Origin: Ramlibacter pallidus
Lineage (GTDB): Bacteria > Pseudomonadota > Gammaproteobacteria > Burkholderiales > Burkholderiaceae_C
Assembly: GCF_015070875.1 (NCBI RefSeq)
Contig: NZ_JADDIV010000005.1
Coordinates: 467,085-531,084 of the forward strand
Length of the DNA stretch: 64,000 bases
Reading direction: 5' to 3'
The position numbers and the translations under genes were made by a program. The number at the start of each line of letters is the position of its first letter. The first letter of the stretch is position 1. The notes below the pieces were generated by a model. That model ran no database searches. It saw only the letters and a list, made by a program, of their open reading frames with translations, and had not been told where the DNA came from. Of this stretch, positions 17,859 through 28,271 are shown piece after piece.

Positions 17859-18604
17859 CCACGTCCACGCTGCAGGGCCAGGTCGCCCTCGTCACCGGCG
17901 CCTCGCGCGGCATCGGCGCCGCCATCGCGCAGGAACTCGCGGTGCGCGGCATGAAGGTGATCGGCACCGCCACCACCGACGAAGGCGCGGCCAAGGTGTC
18001 GCAGGCCCTGTCGCAGCACGCGGGCTGCCGCGGCGCCAGGCTGGACGTGAACGACGCCAAGGCCGGCGAGGCCCTGGTGGATGCCATCGCCAAGGAGCAC
18101 GGCGCGCTGCACGTGCTGGTGAACAACGCCGGCATCACGCGCGACACCCTGGCCATGCGCATGAAGGACGAGGACTGGGACGCCGTGCTGGACACCAACC
18201 TCAAGGCCGTCTTCCGGATGAGCCGCGCCGTGATGCGCACGATGATGAAGCAGCGCTACGGCCGCATCGTCAGCATCACCAGCGTGGTCGGCGCCTCCGG
18301 CAACCCGGGCCAGGCGAACTACGCGGCCGCCAAGGCCGGTGTCGCAGGCATGACGCGGGCGCTCGCCCGCGAACTCGGCAGTCGGGGCATCACGGTCAAC
18401 TGCGTGGCGCCGGGCTTCATCGAGACCGACATGACCGCCGCCCTGCCGGAAGACCAGCAGAAGGCGCTGCTGGGTCAGATCCCGCTGGGCCACCTCGGCA
18501 AGCCTGCCGACATCGCCCATGCCGTCGCCTGGCTGGCCTCGCCGCAGGCCGGCTACGTGAGCGGACAGGAAATCCATGTGAACGGCGGCATGTTCATGGC
18601 CTGA
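17855..18604 (+). CDS. fabG: 3-oxoacyl-ACP reductase
   Basis: NADPH-dependent reduction of 3-oxoacyl-ACP. The 249-residue short-chain dehydrogenase has the dinucleotide motif TGASRGIG, NNAG, the catalytic Ser143-Tyr156-Lys160 set (NYAAAKAG), and a C-terminus GQEIHVNGGMFM. ATG 17855 overlaps the fabD stop by 4 nt. A longer open frame in the same phase is only a shadow over fabH and fabD. Confidence 0.96.
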   Translation: MTTSTLQGQVALVTGASRGIGAAIAQELAVRGMKVIGTATTDEGAAKVSQALSQHAGCRGARLDVNDAKAGEALVDAIAKEHGALHVLVNNAGITRDTLAMRMKDEDWDAVLDTNLKAVFRMSRAVMRTMMKQRYGRIVSITSVVGASGNPGQANYAAAKAGVAGMTRALARELGSRGITVNCVAPGFIETDMTAALPEDQQKALLGQIPLGHLGKPADIAHAVAWLASPQAGYVSGQEIHVNGGMFMA

Positions 18605-18662
18605 CAGGCCTCACCGGACCGCCGGCGCCTCCCACCCCAGCCGGACCCTCCGCCCGGCTTAA

Positions 18663-18938
<276 letters not shown>

Positions 18939-18945
18939 GCCCAGC

Positions 18946-20187
18946 ATGCGCCGCCGTGTCGTCGTGACGGGGCTGGGCTGCGTGAGCCCGGTCGGCAATT
19001 CGGTCGAGGAGTCCTGGGCCAACCTGATCAGGGGCCAGAGCGGCATCGACTTGGTCCAGTCCTTCGACGCCAGCACGCTTTCGGTCAGGTTCGCCGGCGA
19101 GGTCAAGGGCTTCGACGTCACGCAGTACATGCCGGAGAAGGAAGCCCGGCACATGGACCGCTTCATCCACCTGGGGCTGGCCGCGGCCGACCAGGCGATC
19201 AAGGATGCGGGCCTGCCGAGCGGTGACCAGCTGGACCCGGAACTCGCCACGCGCATCGGCGTGAACATCGGCTCCGGCATCGGTGGCCTGCCGATGATCG
19301 AGGAAACCCACACCGAGATGGTGAACCGCGGCCCGCGCCGCATCTCGCCCTTCTTCGTGCCCGCGTCGATCATCAACATGATCTCCGGCCACGTCTCGAT
19401 CCGCCACGGCTTCCAGGGGCCGAACATCGCCGTCGTCACGGCCTGCACCACCGGCCTGCACGCCATCGGCCTGGCCGGCCGCATGATCGAGTCGGGCGAC
19501 GCCGACGTCATGGTGGCGGGCGGCGCCGAGTCCTGCGTCTCGATGCTGGGCATCGGCGGCTTTGCCGCGGCGCGCGCGCTGTCGACCCGCAACGACGACC
19601 CGAAGACCGCCTCCCGCCCGTGGGACAAGGACCGCGACGGCTTCGTGCTCGGCGAAGGCGGCGGCGTGATGGTGCTCGAGGAGTACGAACACGCGAAGAA
19701 GCGCGGCGCGAAGATCTACGCCGAGCTCGCCGGTTTCGGCATGAGCGCCGACGCGTACCACATGACCGCTCCCAACGTGGACGGCCCGCGCCGTTCCATG
19801 GCCGCCGCGCTGAAGAACGCCGGCGTCAACCCCGACCAGGTCCATTACCTCAACGCGCACGGCACCTCCACGCCGCTGGGCGACGTGAACGAGACCAACG
19901 CGATCAAGAACACGCTGGGCGACCACGCGAAGAAGGTCGTGGTGAACTCCACCAAGTCGATGACCGGCCACCTCCTCGGCGGCGCCGGCGGCATCGAGTC
20001 GGTGTTCACGGTCCTGGCCATCCACCACCAGAAGAGCCCGCCCACCATCAACATCTTCAACCAGGACCCCGAATGCGACCTGGACTACTGCGCCAACGAG
20101 GCGCGGGACGTGAAGATCGACGTGGCGCTGAAGAACAACTTCGGCTTCGGCGGCACCAACGGTTCGCTGGTCTTCAGGCGCATCTGA
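18946..20187 (+). CDS. fabF: Beta-ketoacyl-ACP synthase II
   Basis: Elongating condensing enzyme, needed for temperature control of unsaturated fatty acids. The 413-residue protein has the active-site Cys167 (TACTTGLH), His305 ([11 protein letters not shown]) and His342 ([11 protein letters not shown]). The start ATG 18946 gives [17 protein letters not shown], the family N-terminus; it lies 7 nt after acpP and ends 31 nt before the YgfX-like gene. Confidence 0.97.
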   Translation: MRRRVVVTGLGCVSPVGNSVEESWANLIRGQSGIDLVQSFDASTLSVRFAGEVKGFDVTQYMPEKEARHMDRFIHLGLAAADQAIKDAGLPSGDQLDPELATRIGVNIGSGIGGLPMIEETHTEMVNRGPRRISPFFVPASIINMISGHVSIRHGFQGPNIAVVTACTTGLHAIGLAGRMIESGDADVMVAGGAESCVSMLGIGGFAAARALSTRNDDPKTASRPWDKDRDGFVLGEGGGVMVLEEYEHAKKRGAKIYAELAGFGMSADAYHMTAPNVDGPRRSMAAALKNAGVNPDQVHYLNAHGTSTPLGDVNETNAIKNTLGDHAKKVVVNSTKSMTGHLLGGAGGIESVFTVLAIHHQKSPPTINIFNQDPECDLDYCANEARDVKIDVALKNNFGFGGTNGSLVFRRI

Positions 20188-20218
20188 GCGCGCCCGCGGG
20201 CCGCTCCCCCACTTTCCC

Positions 20219-20668
20219 ATGCATGCAGCCCCATCGGTGAGCTATCCGGTGGGGCGCAGCGCCTTCGCCGGGGCGCTGCATGCGGCCGTCTTCCTGCTCG
20301 CACTTGCCGCCGCCGCCGCGTGGACCGCCAGCGCGGACGCCCCGGGCTGGCGCCAGGCGCTGGCGGGTCTCGCCACCCTGTCCCTGGGCGCGTTCGCCCT
20401 GGCGAGCTGGCTTCGCTCGCCGGCCGGCGTGCTGCGCTGGGACGGCAGCGCGTGGCAATGGCAGGAGCGGGCGGGCAGCGTGGTCGCTGCCCTGGACCTG
20501 CAGTCGCGCCTGCTCCTGCGCTGGCGCGGCGAGGAGGGCGTCACGCAGTGGCTCTGGATGGAGCGTGAATCGGATTCCGCCCACTGGGAGGCGCTGCGCC
20601 GTGCGGTATATTCGCGCGCCAGCCCGCCCTTGCCCCCCGCCGGCAAGCCCCCCGCGGCCGAACAATGA
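20219..20668 (+). CDS. YgfX-like small inner-membrane protein
   Basis: 149-residue protein with two membrane helices (about 16-38 and 46-65) and a soluble end containing VLRWDGSAW, then QWLWMERESDSAHWEALRRAVY. The layout and the RWDGxxW ... LW ... W..LRR pattern resemble E. coli YgfX (CptA), proposed to inhibit cell-division proteins and in gammaproteobacteria encoded beside sdhE. Here sdhE is over 30 kb away and this gene instead overlaps rpoE by 4 nt (ATGA), so it may be coupled to sigma-E expression. The family link is from motif comparison by eye only. Confidence 0.6.
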   Translation: MHAAPSVSYPVGRSAFAGALHAAVFLLALAAAAAWTASADAPGWRQALAGLATLSLGAFALASWLRSPAGVLRWDGSAWQWQERAGSVVAALDLQSRLLLRWRGEEGVTQWLWMERESDSAHWEALRRAVYSRASPPLPPAGKPPAAEQ

Positions 20669-21303
20669 CCAAGACGCCTCCCGCCGCATCCCCACCTTCT
20701 CCTGCCGACACCGACCTGATGCTGGTGGAGCGCACGGTGGCCGGCGACCACAAGGCGTACGAGCTGCTGGTGCTGAAGTACCAGCGCCGGATCGAGCGGC
20801 TGATCGGCCGGATGGTGCGCGACACCGACCTGATCGAGGACATCGCGCAGGAAACGTTCATCCGCGCCTACCGGGCGCTCGCCCAGTTCCGCGGCGAGGC
20901 GCAGTTCTACACCTGGCTGTACCGGATTGCGGTCAACACCGCGAAAAAAGCCCTCGTCGACATGAAGCGGGATCCGGTCGTTTCCGAGAGTTCCTTGCGC
21001 GGCGGCGATGATGAGGAAGAAACTTCCGGCGTCGAGAACGAACTAACCTCCGCCGAGACGCCGGAAACGGTCCTCGCGGCCAAGGAAATCGCGGCCACGG
21101 TGAACTCTGCCATGGAGGCGCTGCCCGACGAACTGCGGCAGGCGGTCACCCTGCGCGAGATCGAAGGCCTGAGCTACGAGGAGATCGCGGAAGTGATGAA
21201 CTGCCCCATAGGCACCGTCCGCTCCCGCATCTTCCGGGCCCGCGAGGCGATTTCGGCGAAGGTCAAGCCCATGCTGGAAAACCAGTCGGGCAAGCGCTGG
21301 TGA
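20665..21303 (+). CDS. rpoE: RNA polymerase sigma-E factor
   Basis: ECF-type sigma factor for envelope stress, 212 residues. Region 2 is visible as YELLVLKYQRRIERLIGRM with the DIAQETFIRAYRAL helix, and region 4 as LPDELRQAVTLREIEGLSYEEIAEVM followed by GTVRSRIFRAREAI. The linker is acidic (GDDEEETSG). It heads the rpoE-rseA-rseB-mucD module and overlaps the YgfX-like gene by 4 nt. RseA downstream should hold it inactive at the membrane. Confidence 0.96.
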   Translation: MTKTPPAASPPSPADTDLMLVERTVAGDHKAYELLVLKYQRRIERLIGRMVRDTDLIEDIAQETFIRAYRALAQFRGEAQFYTWLYRIAVNTAKKALVDMKRDPVVSESSLRGGDDEEETSGVENELTSAETPETVLAAKEIAATVNSAMEALPDELRQAVTLREIEGLSYEEIAEVMNCPIGTVRSRIFRAREAISAKVKPMLENQSGKRW

Positions 21304-21313
21304 CGGGCGCAAG

Positions 21314-21901
21314 ATGGAAGCGATGGACAAGATGGACAACCAGGAAATGATTTCGGCGCTCGCCGACGGGCACCTGCGCGGCGAGGACTTCGCCCGCGCG
21401 GTGCAGCTGGCGGCGGGCGATGCGCGTGCGCGCGAGGCCTGGTGCGCCTATCACGTGGTCGGCGAGGTGCTGCGCACCGGCCGTGCCGTAACGGGGGGCA
21501 GCGCGCCGGAGGCCTTCCTGGCCCGGCTGCAGCAACGCCTGCGCGAGGAGCCCCAGGTGGCCGATTTGCCGGTGGCGATCGCAGCGGCGGCCGGACGGCC
21601 GGAGGCGGCCGCGAACGACTGGCGCTGGAAGATGGTCGCCGGCCTGGCCTCCGTGATGGCGGTCGCGGCGGTGGGTTGGAACATGTGGGGCGCCGGTGGC
21701 GCTGCCGGCGGCCGGCCGCAGCTCGCGGCCGCGCCCGGCGCGCCCGCGGTCGTGTCCGCGTCGGCCGAGGCGCCGGCGATGCTGCGCGATCCGCGGCTCG
21801 ACCAGCTGCTGCAGGCGCATCGCCAGCTCGGCGGCGGGACCGCCCTGGGCGGCAGCTCGGGCTTCCTGCGCAACGCCACGTTCGAAGGGCCGGCCCGCTG
21901 A
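21314..21901 (+). CDS. rseA: Sigma-E anti-sigma factor RseA (MucA-like)
   Basis: 195-residue single-pass membrane protein. The N-terminal domain (MDNQEMISALADGHLRGE..., then ARAREAWCAYHVVGEVLR) matches the RseA N-domain that clamps sigma-E. A membrane helix lies near 105-122 (MVAGLASVMAVAAVGW), and the periplasmic part is short, Ala/Pro-rich and ends in FEGPAR. Several Met codons lie close together at the start (21314, 21323 and 21329); the first is used. rseB follows after 11 nt. Regulated proteolysis of RseA would release RpoE. Confidence 0.88.
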   Translation: MEAMDKMDNQEMISALADGHLRGEDFARAVQLAAGDARAREAWCAYHVVGEVLRTGRAVTGGSAPEAFLARLQQRLREEPQVADLPVAIAAAAGRPEAAANDWRWKMVAGLASVMAVAAVGWNMWGAGGAAGGRPQLAAAPGAPAVVSASAEAPAMLRDPRLDQLLQAHRQLGGGTALGGSSGFLRNATFEGPAR

Positions 21902-21912
21902 GGCCCGAGCGC

Positions 21913-22941
21913 ATGACGCTGACCGCGCCCGCCTTTCCCCGCATCCGCTTCGCCCAGGGCCTGCTCGCGCTCGGGGCCGCCGCGGCGTTCGCGCTGGCCG
22001 CCAGCCAGGCCGCCGCGTCGCCGCGCGTGACGGACCCGCGGCCGGACGGGCGCGCCGAACGCTCCATCACGGAGTGGCTCACGCGCATGCACGAGGCCTC
22101 GCGCCAGCGGAACTACGTCGGCACGTTCGTGGTCATGTCCTCGTCGGGCCAGATGTCCAGCGCGCGCATCTGGCATGCCTGCGACGGGCAGCGGCAGGTG
22201 GAAAGGGTGGAATCGCTCTCGGGCGCGCCGCGCTCGACGTTCCGTCGCGACGACGAGGTGCTGACCTTCCTGCCGGAGAGCAAGACCGTCCGCAGCGAAA
22301 GGCGCGAGTCGCTCGGCCTGTTCCCCGAGATCAAGCCCGACGAGACGGGCATCCCCGAGGTCTACACCGCGCGCCGCGTCGGGTCCGACCGGGTGGCCGG
22401 CTTCGATGCGGACATCGTGCAGGTGCTGCCCAGGGACGCGCTGCGTTTCGGCTACCGGATCTGGAGCGAGAAGAAGAGCGGGCTGGTCGTGAAGATGCAG
22501 ACGCTCGACGAGAGCGGCAAGGTGCTGGAGCAGGCGGCGTTCTCCGAACTCCAGCTCGACGCGCCGGTCCGCATGGACAAGCTCAAGCAGATGATGGCCG
22601 TGCCCGACGGCTGGCGTGTCGAGAAGGCCGAAGCGGTGAAAACCACCGCGGCCGCCGAGGGCTGGGCGCTCAGCCGCCCGGTCGCGGGCTTCCGGCCCCA
22701 GAGCTGCTACAAGCGCCCGGCGGAGGGCGTTCTGCAGTGGATCTTCTCGGACGGCCTGGCTTCGGTGTCCCTCTTCGTCGAGGAGTACGATGCCAGGCGG
22801 CACCAGCAGGAAGGTGTGTTCGCGAGCGGCGCGACGCACACCCTCACGCGGCGGCTGCAGGACTGGTGGGTCACGGCCGTGGGCGAAGTCCCCATGCAGA
22901 CGCTCAAGGCGTTCGCGCTCGGCCTTGAGCGGCGCAAGTAG
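21913..22941 (+). CDS. rseB: Periplasmic sigma-E regulator RseB (MucB-like)
   Basis: 342-residue periplasmic protein that binds RseA and senses mislocalised lipoproteins and LPS. A signal peptide covers about 1-36 (ALAASQAAAS cut region). The MucB/RseB domain follows: ITEWLTRMHEASRQRNYVGTFVV, ERVESLSG, YRIWSEKKSGLVVKMQTLDE, and the C-terminal domain with WALSRPVAGF and a Cys. ATG 21913 is chosen because it gives the signal peptide; the frame upstream overlaps rseA. Confidence 0.92.
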   Translation: MTLTAPAFPRIRFAQGLLALGAAAAFALAASQAAASPRVTDPRPDGRAERSITEWLTRMHEASRQRNYVGTFVVMSSSGQMSSARIWHACDGQRQVERVESLSGAPRSTFRRDDEVLTFLPESKTVRSERRESLGLFPEIKPDETGIPEVYTARRVGSDRVAGFDADIVQVLPRDALRFGYRIWSEKKSGLVVKMQTLDESGKVLEQAAFSELQLDAPVRMDKLKQMMAVPDGWRVEKAEAVKTTAAAEGWALSRPVAGFRPQSCYKRPAEGVLQWIFSDGLASVSLFVEEYDARRHQQEGVFASGATHTLTRRLQDWWVTAVGEVPMQTLKAFALGLERRK

Positions 22942-23004
22942 GCCCCCAACTGGTGCCTGGCGCCGCGCGGGGGTGTAAAGCGCGACGCGTCCTCCGCTGA
23001 CGCG

Positions 23005-23031
23005 CAACTTTGCGTCTTTCGCATAGTCTCA
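23005..23031 (+). promoter_or_regulatory. Candidate sigma-E promoter of mucD
   Basis: CAACTT (23005-23010) and TCTCA (23027-23031) are separated by 16 bp, close to the sigma-E consensus GAACTT-N16-TCTGA (5 of 6 and 4 of 5 matches). It lies 37 bp upstream of the mucD ATG in the gap after rseB, where sigma-E control of a periplasmic protease would be expected. Confidence 0.5.
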
Positions 23032-23068
23032 GCCATTACCCTTTGTCGACCCTTCTGGAGAGGTCTGT

Positions 23069-24589
23069 ATGTTCCGCATGGATCTGAACAACTTGCGCAG
23101 CTGCGGACTGGCGATGGCCCTCGCCATCGCCGGCGCCGCCGCCCTCACGCCGGCCGCGCCGGCGTTCGCGCAGTCCGCCCCGCAACCCCGTTCGCTGCCG
23201 GATTTCACCGAGCTGGTGGACCAGGTGAGCCCGGCGGTCGTCAACATCCGCACCACCGAACGGGCGCGCACCCCGGCCGGCCCGGGCGCGGGACCCGGGG
23301 GCGGGCCGATGGACGAGGAGATGCAGGAGTTCTTCCGGCGCTTCTTCGGCGTGCCGATGCCGAGCCCGAACCCGAACGCACCGCGCCAGCAGCGGCCCAA
23401 TCCCCGGGGCGAGGACGAGAGCCCGCGCGGCGTGGGCTCCGGCTTCATCCTCACCCCCGACGGGTTCGTGATGACCAACGCGCACGTGGTCGAGGGCGCG
23501 GACGAGGTCATCGTGACGCTGTCGGACAAGCGCGAGTTCAAGGCGCGCATCGTCGGTGCCGACAAGCGCACCGACGTGGCGGTGGTCAAGATCGAGGCGG
23601 CCGGCCTGCCGCACGTGCGCGTCGGCGACGTCCGCAGGCTGAAGGTCGGCGAATGGGTGATGGCGATCGGTTCGCCCTTCGGCCTGGACAACACCGTGAC
23701 GGCGGGCATCGTCAGCGCGATCGGCCGGGACACCGGCGACTACCTGCCCTTCATCCAGACCGACGTGGCGATCAACCCGGGCAACTCCGGCGGGCCGCTG
23801 ATCAACATGCGCGGCGAGGTGGTGGGGATCAACAGCCAGATCTACTCGCGTTCCGGCGGCTTCATGGGGATCTCCTTCGCGATCCCGATGGACGAGGCCA
23901 CCCGCGTCGCCGAGCAGCTGCGCGCCACCGGCCGCGTCTCGCGCGGAAAGATCGGCGTGCAGATCGACCAGGTCACGCGGGACGTCGCGGAATCGATCGG
24001 CCTCGGCCGCCCGCAGGGCGCCCTGGTGCGCAACGTCGAGACCGGTTCCCCGGCGGAGAAGGCCGGCATCGAGGCGGGCGACATCATCACCAAGTTCAAT
24101 GGGCAGGCCATCGACCGCGCGACGGAGCTGCCGCGCCTCGTGGGCAACACCAAGCCGGGCAGCCGCGTGAACCTCACGGTGTTCCGCCGCGGCGGCCAGC
24201 GTGACCTGGCGGTCACCGTCGCGGAGATCGAGCCGGAGCGCACGGCGGCGGCCACGCCGCGCCGCAACGCACCGCAGGGCGGCGAGCCGGCACGCGCCAC
24301 CAGCCCCGCCGCGCAGACGCTCGGCCTGGCCGTGAGCGAATTGACCGAAGCGCAAAAGCGCGAAGCGAAGGTCAAGGGCGGCGTGCGCGTGGACACCGCC
24401 ACCGAGGGCGCGCAGCGCGCGGGCATCCGCGAGGGCGACGTGATCGTCGCCATCGGCAACACCGAGGTGAACAACGTGCGCGAGTTCGAGGCGGCGGTGG
24501 CCCGGGTGGACAAGAGCAAGGCGGTGCCCATCCTGCTGCGGCGCGGCGAGATGGCGAGCTATCTGCTCATCCGTCCCGCGCGCGGTTAA
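23069..24589 (+). CDS. mucD: Do-family periplasmic serine protease (DegP/MucD)
   Basis: Degrades misfolded envelope proteins. The 506-residue protein has a signal peptide (about 1-34, ending AAPAFAQS), a trypsin-like domain with His139 (TNAHVVEG), Asp169 (RTDVAVVK) and Ser240 (GNSGGPL), and two PDZ domains (about 300-390 and 410-500). A Gly/Pro-rich loop (GAGPGGGP) precedes residue 85, like the long LA loop of DegP. It ends the rpoE-rseA-rseB-mucD unit and has its own candidate sigma-E promoter and terminator. Confidence 0.95.
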   Translation: MFRMDLNNLRSCGLAMALAIAGAAALTPAAPAFAQSAPQPRSLPDFTELVDQVSPAVVNIRTTERARTPAGPGAGPGGGPMDEEMQEFFRRFFGVPMPSPNPNAPRQQRPNPRGEDESPRGVGSGFILTPDGFVMTNAHVVEGADEVIVTLSDKREFKARIVGADKRTDVAVVKIEAAGLPHVRVGDVRRLKVGEWVMAIGSPFGLDNTVTAGIVSAIGRDTGDYLPFIQTDVAINPGNSGGPLINMRGEVVGINSQIYSRSGGFMGISFAIPMDEATRVAEQLRATGRVSRGKIGVQIDQVTRDVAESIGLGRPQGALVRNVETGSPAEKAGIEAGDIITKFNGQAIDRATELPRLVGNTKPGSRVNLTVFRRGGQRDLAVTVAEIEPERTAAATPRRNAPQGGEPARATSPAAQTLGLAVSELTEAQKREAKVKGGVRVDTATEGAQRAGIREGDVIVAIGNTEVNNVREFEAAVARVDKSKAVPILLRRGEMASYLLIRPARG

Positions 24590-24606
24590 ATCTTTCGGCT
24601 TCGTCC

Positions 24607-24643
24607 AAAGCCCCAGCCCGCGGTCGGGTTTGGGGCTTTTTTT
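24607..24643 (+). terminator. Intrinsic terminator after mucD
   Basis: AAAGCCCCAGCCCG pairs with CGGGTTTGGGGCTTT (one mismatch), followed by seven T in total. It lies 18 nt after the mucD stop and ends the sigma-E module. Confidence 0.9.
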
Positions 24644-24979
24644 CGCCTCATGGTCAAAAAAAGACAGGCCCTCCTGAAGATTTGCTGGAGGCCTCGGCGG
24701 GGTGCAAAGCAGTTGGCAGCCGCTAACTTGGCGGGCCCTAAGAACCGGATTGGGTAGAATCTGGCCAGCCCAGCAGGCATTCAGGGCATATCGGGGGCAC
24801 GGTCCACCACCATGCGAGATGCGTGGCGTAAGTCACGTCGCCGATCCACAGATCGCCCACATGTTGTCCCACCAGGGGTCTCCACGGATTGTTGAAAAGC
24901 TGTGAACAAGATGCGAGTTGCTGACCCGCAACGGCCGAGTCCGGCCGGCCCCGAGACTGTACGCCCGGCCCGTTTTGCC
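24644..24979. other. Unexplained non-coding stretch between mucD and lepA
   Basis: About 335 bp with no convincing gene on either strand. Visible features are a run of A (24655-24662), a GGCCCTCC ... GGAGGCC imperfect hairpin near 24668-24696, and an ATTGTT ... AACAAG dyad at 24888-24910. Two minus-strand frames weakly resemble IS3-type transposase segments (LWIGDVTYA; GDPWWDN) in different phases, so an old insertion remnant is possible but not supported. In several Burkholderiales I recall a glutaredoxin-like gene between mucD and lepA; none is readable here. Confidence 0.35.
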
Positions 24980-24985
24980 TACAAT
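24980..24985 (+). promoter_or_regulatory. -10-like box before the lepA-upstream terminator
   Basis: TACAAT (5 of 6 matches to TATAAT) lies 40 bp upstream of a strong terminator stem and 117 bp upstream of lepA. No clear -35 hexamer is seen at 16-18 bp. It could start a short RNA ending at 25057, or the lepA transcript if the terminator is read through. Confidence 0.35.
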
Positions 24986-24989
24986 GAAG

Positions 24990-25057
24990 TTCCAACTATC
25001 GCAGTTGCCATAGATTGTTGGTTCAGGGCGCGTCACCTTCTTGACGCGCCCTTTTTT
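24990..25057 (+). ncRNA. Candidate small RNA or lepA leader with terminator
   Basis: The 68-nt stretch folds into two hairpins: CCAAC ... GTTGG (24992-25021, with inner TAT/ATA pairing) and the terminator stem. It follows a TACAAT box and contains no open frame. This is the layout of a short intrinsic-terminator RNA, or of a 5' leader whose terminator could attenuate lepA. No known family is recognised. Confidence 0.35.
25025..25057 (+). terminator. Strong intrinsic terminator upstream of lepA
   Basis: AGGGCGCGTCA and TGACGCGCCCT form an 11-bp stem with a 6-nt loop, followed by six T. It ends only 45 nt before the lepA ATG and well after the mucD terminator, so it must stop something transcribed from the gap itself, or attenuate lepA. 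Confidence 0.88.
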
Positions 25058-25101
25058 CTTTGTGCGCGCCTTTTGAATCAATCACTTGAACGTTCCCGTT
25101 G

Positions 25102-26913
<1,812 letters not shown>

Positions 26914-26926
26914 AAGAACAGAACGA

Positions 26927-27877
26927 ATGATGCCTTTCATCACGGCCGCGGTCCTCGCGGCCTTCGTCGGCTACGCCGCCGCCTGGTACATGGAGCTCGT
27001 CGAAGGCAACTTCGCGCTGCTGCTGTTCCTGGCCACCATCGTCACCGGGGTGTACTGGGTGGCCGAGCGCCTCTGGTACCTGCCGCGCCGGCGGCGCGCG
27101 GCCGCCGAACTCGAGGCCCGCGCGGCGCAGCGCCGCGGCACCGACGGCGAAGATGCCGACATCGCGGAGGCGAAGCAGAAGGTCCTGGCGCAGCCCTGGT
27201 GGCTGGACTGGACGGCGGGCCTGTTCCCGGTGATCGTGGCCGTGTTCGTGCTGCGCTCGTTCCTGTTCGAGCCCTTCAAGATCCCGTCGGGCTCGATGAT
27301 CCCCACGCTGCTCGTCGGCGACCTCATCCTCGTGAACAAGTTCACGTACGGCCTGCGGCTGCCCGTGCTCCACACGCGGCTCACCGAGGGCAACGCGCCC
27401 CGGCGCGGGGACGTGATGGTGTTCCGCTACCCGCCCAAGCCTTCGCTGGACTACATCAAGCGCGTCATCGGCGTGCCCGGCGACGAGGTGGCCTACCTGA
27501 ACAAGAAGCTGACCATCAACGGCCAGGCGGTGGAGCAGCGCCGGCTGCCGGACTACTTCGAGCGCGACGCCATGCGCTACTTCAAGCACTTCGAGGAGAC
27601 GCTGGGGGACAAGACGCACAGGCTGTTGAACGATGACGACAGGCCGGCCTTCATCCCCGGCGCGGAGCCCTTTCCGAACAGGCAGAATTGCCGCTACAGT
27701 GTCGAGGGGGTCGTCTGCAAGGTGCCGGAGGGGCACTACTTCGTGATGGGCGACAACCGGGACAATTCGCTCGACTCGCGTTACTGGGGGTTCGTGCCGG
27801 ACCGGAACATCGTCGGGAAAGCCTTCCTGATCTGGATGAACTTCGGCGACCTCGGGCGCGTGGGCACATTCGACTAA
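26927..27877 (+). CDS. lepB: Signal peptidase I
   Basis: Membrane serine protease that removes signal peptides from exported proteins. The 316-residue protein has membrane helices near 2-20, 22-44 and 90-107, then the catalytic domain with Ser123 (PSGSMIPTL) and Lys178 ([13 protein letters not shown]), followed by [14 protein letters not shown]. Two adjacent ATG codons begin the frame; the first is used. It follows lepA by 13 nt, the classic lepAB pair. Confidence 0.97.
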   Translation: MMPFITAAVLAAFVGYAAAWYMELVEGNFALLLFLATIVTGVYWVAERLWYLPRRRRAAAELEARAAQRRGTDGEDADIAEAKQKVLAQPWWLDWTAGLFPVIVAVFVLRSFLFEPFKIPSGSMIPTLLVGDLILVNKFTYGLRLPVLHTRLTEGNAPRRGDVMVFRYPPKPSLDYIKRVIGVPGDEVAYLNKKLTINGQAVEQRRLPDYFERDAMRYFKHFEETLGDKTHRLLNDDDRPAFIPGAEPFPNRQNCRYSVEGVVCKVPEGHYFVMGDNRDNSLDSRYWGFVPDRNIVGKAFLIWMNFGDLGRVGTFD

Positions 27878-27897
27878 TAAGCTGGACGGAGGGTTCG

Positions 27898-28254
27898 ATG
27901 GCAGGCAAGTCGCGGCAGCGCGGTATCTCGATGATCACGTTGATCTTCATCCTGGCGGTGCTGGGTGTGGTCGGCGCGGTGGGCATCAAGGCGTTTCCCT
28001 CGTTTCTCGAATACCAGGCCGTGGTCAAGGCGGTGAACAAGGCCAAGTCCGAGGGGACGCCGCAAGCCATCCGCCAGTCCTTCGACCGCGCCGCGGACAT
28101 CGACAACATCACGTCCATCGCGGGCAAGGACCTGGAAATCGCCAAGGACGGCGACCAGGCGGTGGTGTCCTTCGCCTACCAGAAGGAATTCCACATGGTC
28201 GGGCCCGCCTGGCTGACGCTCAAGTACGAGGGGCGTTCGCGCCCCGGCCGGTAG
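27898..28254 (+). CDS. DUF4845 membrane protein
   Basis: 118-residue protein with one N-terminal membrane helix (about 10-32, [20 protein letters not shown]), resembling a type IV pilin-like stem, and a small periplasmic domain with [14 protein letters not shown] and [14 protein letters not shown]. This is the DUF4845 family, regularly found between lepB and rnc in betaproteobacteria and pseudomonads. Function unknown. ATG 27898 follows an in-frame open stretch that only overlaps lepB. rnc begins 17 nt downstream. Confidence 0.87.
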   Translation: MAGKSRQRGISMITLIFILAVLGVVGAVGIKAFPSFLEYQAVVKAVNKAKSEGTPQAIRQSFDRAADIDNITSIAGKDLEIAKDGDQAVVSFAYQKEFHMVGPAWLTLKYEGRSRPGR

Positions 28255-28271
28255 CGGGGTGCGGATCGCCC

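Noticed and set aside
24897..24909. DnaA-box-like TTGTTCACA on the minus strand before lepA
   Set aside because: A single box with one mismatch, no cluster and no dnaA/dnaN or AT-rich region nearby; not an origin.
24738..24995. IS3-like transposase strings on the minus strand (LWIGDVTYA, GDPWWDN)
   Set aside because: The two resemblances overlap in different reading frames and lack any flanking homology, terminal repeats or target duplication; best explained by chance.
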